Shown here piece after piece: positions 52,107 through 61,488 of a stretch of DNA of 64,000 bases; position 1 is the first letter of the stretch; the number at the start of each line of letters is the position of its first letter. Location of the stretch: positions 1 through 64,000 of the forward strand of contig NZ_JBOFOR010000239.1 in the NCBI RefSeq assembly GCF_051659545.1, written 5' to 3'. This DNA is from JBOFOR01 sp051659545 (GTDB lineage: Bacteria > Bacillota > Clostridia > Peptostreptococcales > Peptostreptococcaceae). The notes under the pieces are model-generated. The model was not told the origin of the DNA and ran no database searches. It worked only from the letters and a program-made list of their open reading frames with translations. The translations under genes were made by a program, and so were the position numbers.

Positions 52107-54304
52107 AGGAAAATAAAAAATTAGATATAGAATATATATTACAAGATCTTGAAAATTATAGACCTAAAAGAAGAGGTTGGACTTGGAGAGAAGCAGAAGA
52201 AAATTTAGAAATGGGACCTTTTACATATAAAGACTGTTCAGCTCCTTTAAAAGAAAGTGTAGCTTTACCATCAGCTAAGTATTTTAATAATATAGACCCA
52301 CAACCAAAAGCAGTAATAACTACAGAAATAGCTTCAGGAAGATTTGAAGATGATATAAGAAGAATGAGAATGGCTGCTCATCATGGTGCGGACCACATAA
52401 TGGTTATAAGAACTGCTGGTCAATCTCACTTTGATGGATTAATAGAAGGTACACCACAAGGTATAGGTGGAGTTCCTATAACTAGAAAACAAATAAGAGC
52501 GCAAAGAAAAGCTTTAGACTTTATAGAAGATGAAGTAGGAAGACCAATAAACTACCATTCATATGTAAGTGGAGTTGCAGGTCCAGAAGTTGCAGTTATG
52601 TTTGCTGAAGAAGGTATAAATGGAGCTCACCAGGATCCACAATATAATGTTCTATACAGAAATATAAATATGATAAGATCATTTGTTGATGCTTGTGAAG
52701 CTAAAAATATAATGGCATTCTCTAATATGGCTCAAATAGATGGTGCTCACAATGCTAATGCAACTGCTAGAGAAGCGTGGAAGGTTATGCCAGAGTTAAT
52801 GGTACAACATGCCCTAAACTCTATATTCTCTGAAAATGTAGGCATAAAGAAAGATAACATATGTTTATCTACAGTACCTCCAACTGCACCACCAGCTCCA
52901 TGTTTGACATTAGATTTACCATATGCAGTAGCACTTAGAGAATTATTCTCTGATTACAAAATGAGAGCTCAAATGAATACTAAGTATATGGATTCTTCTA
53001 CTAGAGAAGCTACAGTAACTCATGTACTTAACTTATTAACTTCAGTATTAACTAGAGCAGATATACAATCTACAATAACACCAGACGAAGGAAGAAACGT
53101 TCCTTGGCATATGTACAATATAGAAGCTTGTGATACTGCTAAACAAGGTCTTGTTGGTATGGATGGATTAATGGAAATGATAGAACTTAAAAATATTGGT
53201 CCATTAAGAGATAAATCAAGAGAATTAAAAGAAAGAGCAGTATTATATATGGAAGAAATCTTAGAAGTAGGTGGATACTTCCAAGCTGTTGAACAAGGAT
53301 TCTTCGTTGATTCTGGAAACTATCCAGAAAGAAACGGTGATGGTATAGCAAGAAAAATAAAAGAGGGTGTAGGAGCAGGTAGTGTTTACGAAAGAGATGA
53401 AGATTACTTAGCACCTGTTACAGCTCACTTTGGATATAACAACGTAGCTCAATACGATGCTGTTTTAGTAGACGAACCATCTAAGTTAATAGAAGGTTGT
53501 ACATTTGAAAATCCAGAAAAAATAATATACATAGATGAGTTAGACGATATAGATAATGTAAATGTTAGACTTAAAGAAACAGAAGAATATAGAAATACTA
53601 CTAAGATAAAGCCAGAAATGGAATGGTGTGCTGATGGAATAGTTATGGTAAACATGGTACTTCCAACAGACAAAAGAACTGCTGAATTTGCTGCAGTAGA
53701 ATTTGCTAAGAAAATGAACTTAGAAGAAGTAGAAGTAATAAGTAGAGAAGTATTACATTCTGCAGAAGGTACTAGAATTGAATTAAAAGGTAGAGTACCA
53801 TTTAGTATAGATATAAATGATTTAGTAATACCAGAAGAGCAAAAAGTAATGACTGAAGATGAAATAAGAGCAGATATAGAGAAAAAACCTCTAAAAATAG
53901 TTTGTGCAACAGTAGGAGAAGATGAGCACTCTGTTGGACTAAGAGAAGTAATAGATATAAAACATGGTGGTATAGAAAAATACGGTATTGAATGTCATTA
54001 CCTTGGAACATCTGTGCCAGTTGAAAAATTAGTAAATGCAGCAATAGAATTAAATGCTGATGCAATACTTGCTTCAACTATAATAAGCCACGATGATATA
54101 CACTACAAAAACATGAAGAAAATGCATGAGTACTGTATAGAAAAAGGTATGAGAGAAAAAGTAATGTTAGCAGCTGGAGGAACTCAAGTAACGCCTGAGA
54201 TAGCAGTAGAAAACGGAATGGATGCAGGATTTGGTAGAAGTGACAGAGGAGTAAATGTTGCAACATTCTTAGTTGAAAAAAGAAGAGAGTTAGAAAATAA
54301 ATAA
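52100..54304 (+). CDS. oraE: D-ornithine 4,5-aminomutase, E subunit (adenosylcobalamin and PLP)
   Basis: 734 residues, full length. An N-terminal TIM barrel binds PLP and substrate; a C-terminal Rossmann-like B12 domain holds the D608-x-H610-x-x-G613 motif (DEHSVG) that supplies the lower axial His, with the following GTSVP and AAGGTQVTPE loops. It catalyses the radical 1,2-amino shift. The enzyme suffers mechanism-based inactivation, which explains the reactivase-like gene directly behind it. GGAGGG lies within the end of oraS. Confidence 0.96.
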   Translation: MLKENKKLDIEYILQDLENYRPKRRGWTWREAEENLEMGPFTYKDCSAPLKESVALPSAKYFNNIDPQPKAVITTEIASGRFEDDIRRMRMAAHHGADHIMVIRTAGQSHFDGLIEGTPQGIGGVPITRKQIRAQRKALDFIEDEVGRPINYHSYVSGVAGPEVAVMFAEEGINGAHQDPQYNVLYRNINMIRSFVDACEAKNIMAFSNMAQIDGAHNANATAREAWKVMPELMVQHALNSIFSENVGIKKDNICLSTVPPTAPPAPCLTLDLPYAVALRELFSDYKMRAQMNTKYMDSSTREATVTHVLNLLTSVLTRADIQSTITPDEGRNVPWHMYNIEACDTAKQGLVGMDGLMEMIELKNIGPLRDKSRELKERAVLYMEEILEVGGYFQAVEQGFFVDSGNYPERNGDGIARKIKEGVGAGSVYERDEDYLAPVTAHFGYNNVAQYDAVLVDEPSKLIEGCTFENPEKIIYIDELDDIDNVNVRLKETEEYRNTTKIKPEMEWCADGIVMVNMVLPTDKRTAEFAAVEFAKKMNLEEVEVISREVLHSAEGTRIELKGRVPFSIDINDLVIPEEQKVMTEDEIRADIEKKPLKIVCATVGEDEHSVGLREVIDIKHGGIEKYGIECHYLGTSVPVEKLVNAAIELNADAILASTIISHDDIHYKNMKKMHEYCIEKGMREKVMLAAGGTQVTPEIAVENGMDAGFGRSDRGVNVATFLVEKRRELENK

Positions 54305-55692
54305 TGAGAATAGATGTATTAGTTGCTGAGATAGGCTCTACAACAACAGTTGTAAATGCCTTCTCAGGCATACATACAGATAATCCAAGCTTCATTGGTC
54401 AGGGGCAGGCACCAACATCAGTATTTGAAGGTGGAGATGTTAGAAACGGACTTAATGGAGCTATTTATGATTTATCCAAAAACTTAGGCGTAGATAAGAT
54501 TGAGTATGATCATATGTTTGCAACATCAAGTGCAGCAGGCGGACTAAAAATGACTGTTCATGGTTTAGTTTATGATATGACAGCAAAGGCGGCTAAAGAA
54601 GCGGCATTAGGAGCAGGAGCGGTTATTCATAAAGTAACAGCAGGTAAAATAAGAAGAACTGATATAAAAGAAATTAAAGAAATTAAACCAAATATAATTT
54701 TAATAGCTGGTGGAGTAGATTATGGAGAACGTGATACTGCACTATATAATGCAGAACTTATAGCAGGCTTAAACTTAGGTGTACCAGTAATTTATGCAGG
54801 TAATGTGGAAAACCAAGAAGAGATAAGATTAATATTTGAGGATACAAATTATAAATTATATATTGTAGATAATGTATATCCTAAAATTGATTATTTAAAT
54901 ATAGAGCCAACTAGAGAAGTAATCCAAAATGTATTTGAAGAACATATTACTAATGCTCCAGGTATGGAACACATAAAAGAGTTAGTAAATGAAAATATCA
55001 CACCAACACCAGGAGCAGTTATGGAAGCTTCTAAACTGTTAAAAAGTCATTTAGGCGACTTAATAGTAATAGATGTTGGAGGAGCAACTACGGACCTTCA
55101 CTCAGTAACAGAAGGTAGTGATGCTGTTAATAGAATATTAGTAAATCCAGAGCCAGTTGCCAAAAGAAGTGTAGAAGGTGATTTAGGAGTCTATGTAAAT
55201 ATGAAAAACATAGTAAGCCTAATAGGTAAAGAAAATTTAGTGGAAGAATTTGATTTTGATATTGATGAAGTAATGGACAATTACTTGCCAATACCTAAAA
55301 CTAAAGAGCAAATGAGCTTTGTAGAAAGACTTACAAAAGAAGCTGTACTTCGTGCTACCAAAAGACATGCAGGAACTATTAGAAATGTATACGGAGCTAG
55401 CGGTAAAAGCAAGATTGCAGAAGGTAAAGATTTAACAGAAGTTAAATATGTAGTAGGTACAGGTGGAGCACTTACACGTCTTCCTCAAAGAGTAGAAATT
55501 ATGAAATACATATGTGAGTACAATAAGAACAAAGACGTATTGTTCCCAAAAGCAGATGCGAAAATATTAGTAGATAACGATTATATAATGGCATCTCTAG
55601 GAGTTTTATCTAAGAAATATGAAGAAGCATCTCTAAAGCTTATGCTAAAAAGCTTAAGACTAGAGGAGGAAAAAAAATGTATCCTAGATTAG
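54304..55692 (+). CDS. GlmL/MutL-family ASKHA ATPase, probable aminomutase reactivase
   Basis: 462 residues; the ATG shares one base with the oraE stop, so it is translationally coupled. The actin/hexokinase fold shows VLVAEIGSTTTVVNAF (phosphate 1), LIVIDVGGATTDLHSV (phosphate 2) and VVGTGGALTRLPQ (adenosine). GlmL/MutL proteins accompany B12-dependent mutases such as glutamate mutase and are thought to exchange damaged cobalamin. A role for OraSE is inferred from position and from the same arrangement in other ornithine operons. Confidence 0.9.
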   Translation: MRIDVLVAEIGSTTTVVNAFSGIHTDNPSFIGQGQAPTSVFEGGDVRNGLNGAIYDLSKNLGVDKIEYDHMFATSSAAGGLKMTVHGLVYDMTAKAAKEAALGAGAVIHKVTAGKIRRTDIKEIKEIKPNIILIAGGVDYGERDTALYNAELIAGLNLGVPVIYAGNVENQEEIRLIFEDTNYKLYIVDNVYPKIDYLNIEPTREVIQNVFEEHITNAPGMEHIKELVNENITPTPGAVMEASKLLKSHLGDLIVIDVGGATTDLHSVTEGSDAVNRILVNPEPVAKRSVEGDLGVYVNMKNIVSLIGKENLVEEFDFDIDEVMDNYLPIPKTKEQMSFVERLTKEAVLRATKRHAGTIRNVYGASGKSKIAEGKDLTEVKYVVGTGGALTRLPQRVEIMKYICEYNKNKDVLFPKADAKILVDNDYIMASLGVLSKKYEEASLKLMLKSLRLEEEKKCILD

Positions 55693-56771
55693 ATATAAAT
55701 ATAGAAAAATTAAAGACAAATATTAAGGTATTAAGTGATATTTGTAAAACTCATAATATAGATATGGCAATGGTTACAAAATCATATTGTGCAATACCAG
55801 AAGTAGTAGAAGAAATAACTAAAGAAAATGTAGACTATATAGCAGATTCTAGAGTTAGTAATCTTAAAGCCTTAAATCATATAGGAATTCCTAAAATACT
55901 ACTTAGAATACCAATGCTTTCAGAAGTAGAAGAAGTAATAAAATATGTGGATATTAGTTTTAACTCAGAGCTTACGACTATCTACAAATTAAATGAAGAA
56001 GCTCAAAAGCAAAATGTTATTCATAAAATAGTAGTAATGGTAGACTTGGGAGATTTAAGAGAAGGATACTTTGACGAGGAAGAATTATATAGTGCAGTAG
56101 AAGAAATTTTAAAGCTAAAAAATATAAAACTATATGGGCTAGCAACAAATTTAACTTGTTATGGAGCAATAATTCCATCTAAAGAAAACTTAGGAAGATT
56201 AGCATATTTAGCTGGTGAAATAGAGAATAGACACAATACTAGATTAGAGCTTGTATCTGGTGGAAATTCTAGTTCAATAGATTTAATGATGAAAAACAAC
56301 ATGCCAAATGGAATAACTAACTTAAGATTAGGCGAGGCTATAGTCTTAGGTAGAGAAACTGCATATGGTGTAGATTTAGAGGGAACATACCAAGATGCAT
56401 TTAAACTTGTTTGTGAAATAGTAGAAATAAAAGAAAAACCATCTTTACCAATAGGTGAAATAGGTGTAGATGCTTTTGGGAATAAACCAGTTTATGAAGA
56501 TAGAGGAATATTAACTAGGGCAATAGTAGCTATTGGAAAGCAGGATATAGATATAACATCTATACATCCAGTAGATAAAGAAATAGAAATTTTAGGAGCT
56601 AGTTCTGACCATATGATACTAAACTTGAGAGGATGTAGTAATAAGTATAGTATAGGTGATAAAATAGAATTTACACTTGAGTATGGGGGTCTAGTTACAG
56701 CATGTACTAGTCAGTATGTATATAAAAATGTGGTTTACTATAAAGATATAGAAAAACAACTAGCATATTAA
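55677..56771 (+). CDS. orr: Ornithine racemase
   Basis: 364 residues. Alanine-racemase-type N-terminal barrel with PLP lysine K35 in MVTKSYC, followed by SGGNSSSID and LRLGEAIVLGRE that bind the cofactor phosphate. It lacks the usual AVVKANAYG of alanine racemase, as expected for the amino acid racemase group that includes Orr. It makes D-ornithine from L-ornithine for OraSE, so it is the entry step of the pathway even though encoded last. GAGGAGG is 8 bases before the ATG; the gene overlaps the GlmL gene by 16 bases. Confidence 0.92.
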   Translation: MYPRLDINIEKLKTNIKVLSDICKTHNIDMAMVTKSYCAIPEVVEEITKENVDYIADSRVSNLKALNHIGIPKILLRIPMLSEVEEVIKYVDISFNSELTTIYKLNEEAQKQNVIHKIVVMVDLGDLREGYFDEEELYSAVEEILKLKNIKLYGLATNLTCYGAIIPSKENLGRLAYLAGEIENRHNTRLELVSGGNSSSIDLMMKNNMPNGITNLRLGEAIVLGRETAYGVDLEGTYQDAFKLVCEIVEIKEKPSLPIGEIGVDAFGNKPVYEDRGILTRAIVAIGKQDIDITSIHPVDKEIEILGASSDHMILNLRGCSNKYSIGDKIEFTLEYGGLVTACTSQYVYKNVVYYKDIEKQLAY

Positions 56772-56784
56772 GCATTATTTTATT

Positions 56785-56820
56785 AAAAAGGCTATTAAAT
56801 TTATAAATAATAGCCTTTTT
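56785..56820 (+). terminator. Terminator of the ornithine operon
   Basis: AAAAAGGCTATTA (56785-56797) pairs with TAATAGCCTTTTT (56808-56820). No NhaC-type antiporter gene follows, unlike some related operons. Confidence 0.88.
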
Positions 56821-56978
56821 TGCTTTTTAGAAAAAGTTATTATTTATAAATTAAAATATAGAAATATTATAAAGATATTAAAAATACTTTACCTATATAC
56901 ATAATTAAAATATAATTTAATAGTATAATAGATTATATTATGTAGAAAAATGAAGGGAAAATTTTTATAATATAAATA

Positions 56979-59900
56979 ATGATGATAATAAAAATATTAA
57001 AAACGGTTTTATTGGTGATGATAATTTTCTTTACACAAGATATTATTCAAGTACAGGCTAACCAAAGTAATATACAGTTCAAAAATATAACTATTGATGA
57101 TGGGCTATCACAGGGTACCGTAGAAGTATTACTTCAAGATAGCAAAGGATATGTATGGATTGGAACTAATGATGGTCTTAATAGGTATGATGGATATAGT
57201 TTTAAAACATATAAATACTCAGAAGAATCTAATAGTATAGCTAATAATTATATATTATCTATAAAAGAAGATAAATATAATAATATTTGGGTAGCCACTA
57301 TAAATGGTTTGAGTAAAATAGATTCTGATGGTGAAACAATTAAAAATTATTATAATAAAAAAGATAAAGGAAATCTTTCCCACAATAATATTTCAGATAT
57401 ACTTATAACATCGGATTATAAAGTGCTAGTATCAACTGCAAATGGATTAAACTTATATGATGAAAAAAGTGACAGTTTCAAGAGAGTTCTTGGAAGAGAA
57501 AGTGACTTAACTAGTCAGGATATATACAGTTTAGAACAAGACGAATTAGGTAATATATGGATAGGAACGTATAATGGATTAAATAAAATAGATGTAAAAA
57601 CTAAAGAGATAAAGTATTTTTATAGTTCAGATAAAAATGGTATAAGTGAAAACTCTATTTACAAAGTATATAGTGATAATAAAGGTAATATTTGGGTTGG
57701 AACTTTTAACTCAGGTGTAGATAAAATAGATATAAAAACTAATAAAATAACAAATTATAAATATAGTGAAGGAAATTCAAAGTCTCTTCCAGGAAACTAT
57801 GTTAGAAATATGATAAGAGACAATCAAGGCAACATGTGGATTTGTACAGACAATGGATTGGCTAAATATATAGAAGAAACAGAAACTTTTATAACCTATA
57901 AAAATGATTTAGGAAATAGATATAGTTTATTAAATAATGATGTATTTAGTATAATTCAAGATAGAACAGGACTTATTTGGTTAGGAACTTATGAAGGAAT
58001 AAGTATATTTAATCCTCAAAATAACATTGAGCACTATAAAAATGATAAATTAGATATTGGGTCGTTGAGCTCAAGTGTAATTCATGGTATTTACGAAGAT
58101 GAAGATGGATTAGTATGGATAGGAACGAACTTAACAGGCTTAAATATATTAAATAGAGATACAGGTGAAGTAAGTTATATAACCAAAAAAGATGGATTAA
58201 GCAATGACAGTATTAACTATATTGTAGGAGATGATAAATATATTTGGGTGGCAACTAATGATGGTTTAAATAGAATAGATAAAAAAACTAGAAGTATTAA
58301 AATTTACAATAAATTTGATGAATTTTCACTAAGAAAAATAAAGACTTTATTTAGTGATAGTAGAGGTTATTTGTGGATAGGAACTCCAAATGGTTTAAGT
58401 ATATTAGATAAAAAAACTGATGAAATTATTGATATAACTCATTATCTTTTAACTGATGACATTAGTAAGGATACTTATGTAGAATCTATACATGAGGACA
58501 AAGAAGGAAACTATTGGATAGGTAGAGTTATAGATGGTGGACTTACAAAACTGGATGTAAAAAATAATTCTATGAGACACTATAGACAAGAAATAGAATC
58601 AAAAGATTCTATAAGTTCTAACTCTATAAAGAGTATTGCTGAAGATAAAGAAGGTAACCTTTGGATAGGGACATATTATGGTTTAAATAAATTAGATAAG
58701 AAAACAAATAAAATTACTAAATATACAGAAAAAGATGGATTACCAAACAATACTGTATATGGTATAACAGTAGATGATGATAATAATAATATTTGGATTA
58801 CCACAAATAATGGGGTTTCAAAGTTTGAGCAAAATAAAGAAATTTTTTATAATTATAATATTATAGATGGATTCCAAGGAAAAGAATTTAACGGAGGGGC
58901 TTGTTATAAAAATAGCAAAGGCGAAATATTTTTAGGTGGTACAAATGGTCTAAACATATTTGAACCTTCACAAATTAGTAAAAGTGAAGCTAATAAAGAA
59001 AAAGTAGCCTTCGAAGAATTTACAGTAAATAATAAACTTTATAAAAATATAAACAATATGAAATTCAATTATCAGGGAAATTCTATAGGAATAAAATATT
59101 TTTTCCCTGATTTTAAAAATATTGAAGGTATTAGATATTACTATAAAATAGAAGAAGGTGAAGAGTGGAACGAAACTCAAAATAATGAAATTTTATATAA
59201 AAACTTGAAACCTGGAAATTATAAATTTAGAATAGTAGCTAAAAGTAGTGGTGGACTAGTTAGCCAAGAAAATAAAGTTAGTTTTACTATAAGGCCTCAT
59301 ATATTGCTTAGTGGATGGGCTTTTATAATTTATATTTTAATAATAGTATTAGCTATTAAACTCAATAGACTAAAAATGAAAAATTTAGATAGATTAGTAG
59401 CAAGTAGAACAAATCAATTAAGAGAAGAAATGGAAATTAAAAATGAACTTTTTAACAAAGTAATAAAATTAGAACAAAGCAAAAACAATTATTTTATAAA
59501 TTTATCTCATGAGTTAAGAACTCCATTAAATGTAATATCAACAACAGAACAATTAATCTTAGAAAGAATTAAAAGAGACAAAGATATGGATAAGGAAAGA
59601 CTAGAATATCACACTAAAGTTATGCAAAAAAATACTAAAAGACTTTTGAATTTAATAAATAATATAATAGATACATCTAAAATAGAGCATGGTAACTATG
59701 AAATTAATATTAAAGAAAATGATATAGTATATATTGTAGAAGAAACAGTTCTTGGTCTTAAGGACTATGTTGAAAGTAAAAATATAGAATTAATAATTGA
59801 TCCAGAAGTTGAGGAAAAGATTATTGAATGTGATTTTTCCGAGATAGAAAGATGTATAGTAAACTTAATAAGCAATGCTAGAAAATTTACTCCAGAAGGT

Positions 59901-60182
59901 GGAAAAATAGAAGTGATTATCAAAGAAATTGGAAAATCAGTAGCAATAAGTGTAAAGGATAGTGGTATAGGTATACCGATTGAACACCAGCAAGTTATTT
60001 TTGATAGATTTAGCCAAGTTATAGACAAAAATTCAGAACAAAAAGGTGGTAGTGGATTAGGTCTTACAATCACTAAACATATAGTAGAAATGCATAAAGG
60101 AAAAATCTTTGTAGATAGTAAAGAGAATGAAGGAACTACTTTTACAATTTTATTACCAACAAAAGTAAATAATACTAACTAA
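56979..60182 (+). CDS. Two-component propeller sensor histidine kinase (Reg_prop, Y_Y_Y, HisKA, HATPase)
   Basis: 1,067 residues. Signal peptide (about 1-28, ending VQA). About 14 Reg_prop repeats (WIGT-NDGLNRYD-type, about 35-690) form two extracellular beta-propellers, followed by a Y_Y_Y domain (about 705-775) and a single membrane helix (about 777-797). The cytoplasmic kinase has H844 in NLSHELRTPLN, the N box INLISNARKF, and the G boxes DSGIGIP and GSGLGLTITKH. Unlike Bacteroides hybrid kinases it has no receiver or AraC domain, so a separate response regulator is needed; none is adjacent. The ribosome site is poor (GAAGGGA 20 bases upstream); ATG at 56982 is an alternative. Confidence 0.9.
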   Translation: MMIIKILKTVLLVMIIFFTQDIIQVQANQSNIQFKNITIDDGLSQGTVEVLLQDSKGYVWIGTNDGLNRYDGYSFKTYKYSEESNSIANNYILSIKEDKYNNIWVATINGLSKIDSDGETIKNYYNKKDKGNLSHNNISDILITSDYKVLVSTANGLNLYDEKSDSFKRVLGRESDLTSQDIYSLEQDELGNIWIGTYNGLNKIDVKTKEIKYFYSSDKNGISENSIYKVYSDNKGNIWVGTFNSGVDKIDIKTNKITNYKYSEGNSKSLPGNYVRNMIRDNQGNMWICTDNGLAKYIEETETFITYKNDLGNRYSLLNNDVFSIIQDRTGLIWLGTYEGISIFNPQNNIEHYKNDKLDIGSLSSSVIHGIYEDEDGLVWIGTNLTGLNILNRDTGEVSYITKKDGLSNDSINYIVGDDKYIWVATNDGLNRIDKKTRSIKIYNKFDEFSLRKIKTLFSDSRGYLWIGTPNGLSILDKKTDEIIDITHYLLTDDISKDTYVESIHEDKEGNYWIGRVIDGGLTKLDVKNNSMRHYRQEIESKDSISSNSIKSIAEDKEGNLWIGTYYGLNKLDKKTNKITKYTEKDGLPNNTVYGITVDDDNNNIWITTNNGVSKFEQNKEIFYNYNIIDGFQGKEFNGGACYKNSKGEIFLGGTNGLNIFEPSQISKSEANKEKVAFEEFTVNNKLYKNINNMKFNYQGNSIGIKYFFPDFKNIEGIRYYYKIEEGEEWNETQNNEILYKNLKPGNYKFRIVAKSSGGLVSQENKVSFTIRPHILLSGWAFIIYILIIVLAIKLNRLKMKNLDRLVASRTNQLREEMEIKNELFNKVIKLEQSKNNYFINLSHELRTPLNVISTTEQLILERIKRDKDMDKERLEYHTKVMQKNTKRLLNLINNIIDTSKIEHGNYEINIKENDIVYIVEETVLGLKDYVESKNIELIIDPEVEEKIIECDFSEIERCIVNLISNARKFTPEGGKIEVIIKEIGKSVAISVKDSGIGIPIEHQQVIFDRFSQVIDKNSEQKGGSGLGLTITKHIVEMHKGKIFVDSKENEGTTFTILLPTKVNNTN

Positions 60183-60201
60183 AATATTTATAAAAATAGC
60201 T

Positions 60202-60240
60202 AATAAGGTATATGTGAATGGAATTCACATATACCTTATT
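60202..60240. terminator. Bidirectional terminator between the propeller kinase and hxlR genes
   Basis: An 18-base perfect stem, left arm starting AATAAGGTATATGTG (60202-60219), right arm 60223-60240, loop GGA. The right arm includes the stop codon of the HxlR gene. Confidence 0.82.
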
Positions 60241-60586
60241 TACATTGAGGATTTATAAGTTCATATTTGCTTACATCAAAATTTTTTTCTCCCCACTTAC
60301 ACATAGCCTCAAGTATATTATAGAGACTCATACCTTTTTGGGTAATAGTATATTCAACCTTAGGTGGTACTGTAGGATATACAGTTCTAGAAATAAGATT
60401 ATCATCCTCTAATTCTCGAAGTTGATTTGTAAGAGTTTTATGAGATGTATGTTTTATAAATGATTTTATTTCACCAAATCTTTTAGTTCCATTTTCTATT
60501 AAAAAATAAAGAATAAGTGGTTTCCATTTACCACCTATGGCGTTTAATGTTATTTCCATTTCGCAAGTTAAGCAATGTTTTTTCAT
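60236..60586 (-). CDS. HxlR-family winged-helix regulator
   Basis: 116 residues, typical size. NAIGGKWKPLILYFL and FGEIKSFIKHTSHKTLTNQLRELE form the HxlR/MarR-like DNA-binding domain; YTITQKGMSLYNILEAMCKWGE closes it. Cys5 and Cys8 (HCLTCEME) lie in the N-terminal position where redox- or electrophile-sensing relatives carry a reactive Cys. It is divergent from two short-chain dehydrogenase genes with a dyad between, so it probably controls them and itself. GGAGG precedes the ATG on the minus strand. Confidence 0.88.
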   Translation of the reverse strand: MKKHCLTCEMEITLNAIGGKWKPLILYFLIENGTKRFGEIKSFIKHTSHKTLTNQLRELEDDNLISRTVYPTVPPKVEYTITQKGMSLYNILEAMCKWGEKNFDVSKYELINPQCK

Positions 60587-60627
60587 AGTATCCTCCGTAA
60601 AGTTAAGACAAGTGTATTGAAATTACT

Positions 60628-60661
60628 ATTGGTTACCTATTTTTCACTAGGTAACACCAAT
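60628..60661. promoter_or_regulatory. Inverted repeat between hxlR and the dehydrogenase genes, likely HxlR operator
   Basis: ATTGGTTACCTA (60628-60639) and TAGGTAACACCAAT (60648-60661) are complementary apart from an extra AC. GTTACCTA/TAGGTAAC are exact, 8 bases apart. It lies about midway between the divergent start codons. Confidence 0.68.
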
Positions 60662-60692
60662 GTGCGTACTTAAAATAAACTACAAGTTTAGA

Positions 60693-60698
60693 TATAAT
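60693..60698 (+). promoter_or_regulatory. -10 box for the dehydrogenase pair
   Basis: TATAAT at 60693-60698, with only a weak TTAAAA 17 bases upstream. This fits a promoter that needs or is blocked by a regulator. Confidence 0.35.
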
Positions 60699-60741
60699 TA
60701 TATTACAAATTGACATCAATGTATATAAGTGGAGGTAAGCT

Positions 60742-61461
60742 ATGAAAAAATTAATAGTTATAACAGGAGCAAGTTCAGGGATAGGAAGAGAAATTGCAAA
60801 AAGATTTTCACAAAATAATCACCCAGTATTATTATTATCTAGAAGATTAGATAGAATGGAAGAATTAGACTTAGAAAATTCAATGTGTAAATCTGTTGAT
60901 GTAACAGATTTAGAAAAAATGAAAGAGGCAATAAGAGAAGCCGAAGAAAAGTATGGTAAAGTTGACTGTTTAATAAATTGTGCAGGAATAATGTTATTAG
61001 GTCATCCAGAGGAACAAAGTTTTAAAGAATGGAATGACATGATAGATGTTAATATAAAAGGAATACTAACGGGAACTAATATAGTTTTAAAAGATATGGT
61101 AAAAAGAAATGAAGGAACAGTAGTAAATATAAGTTCTATAGCAGGAAGAAAAACTTTTGATAACCATGCAGTATATTGTGGTACAAAATTTGCTGTACAT
61201 GCAATAAGTGAAAACATAAGAAAAGAAGTAGCAAGTAGTAATGTGAGAGTTATAACAATAGCTCCAGGAGTTGTTGAAACACCATTATTATCTCATACAA
61301 CAGATGAAAATATAAAAGAAAACTACAATGAATGGAAAAAGACAATAGAGTCAGGACTAGAACCGGAAAAAATAGCAAGTTGCATAGAGTTTGCATACAA
61401 TCAACCTCAAGATGTTTGTATAAGAGAAATAGTAATAGCAAAAACTAAGCAAGAAGACTAA
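60742..61461 (+). CDS. Short-chain dehydrogenase/reductase (YdfG-like)
   Basis: 239 residues. Classical SDR: VITGASSGIGREIA (cofactor), INCAGIML, catalytic Ser in NISSIAG, and YCGTK for Tyr and Lys. The arrangement LLLSRRLDRMEEL suggests NADP(H) preference because of the Arg pair after strand 2. YdfG-type enzymes act on hydroxy acids and aldehydes; the substrate here is unknown. GGAGG precedes the ATG. The second SDR follows by 27 bases, and both are opposite an HxlR regulator, suggesting a reactive-carbonyl response (inference). Confidence 0.88.
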   Translation: MKKLIVITGASSGIGREIAKRFSQNNHPVLLLSRRLDRMEELDLENSMCKSVDVTDLEKMKEAIREAEEKYGKVDCLINCAGIMLLGHPEEQSFKEWNDMIDVNIKGILTGTNIVLKDMVKRNEGTVVNISSIAGRKTFDNHAVYCGTKFAVHAISENIRKEVASSNVRVITIAPGVVETPLLSHTTDENIKENYNEWKKTIESGLEPEKIASCIEFAYNQPQDVCIREIVIAKTKQED

Positions 61462-61488
61462 TATAGGAGATATATAAAGGAGCAAGTT

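Noticed and set aside
54078..54395. 105-codon minus-strand frame at the oraE/glmL junction
   Set aside because: It covers the coupled start of two clear genes; no independent support.
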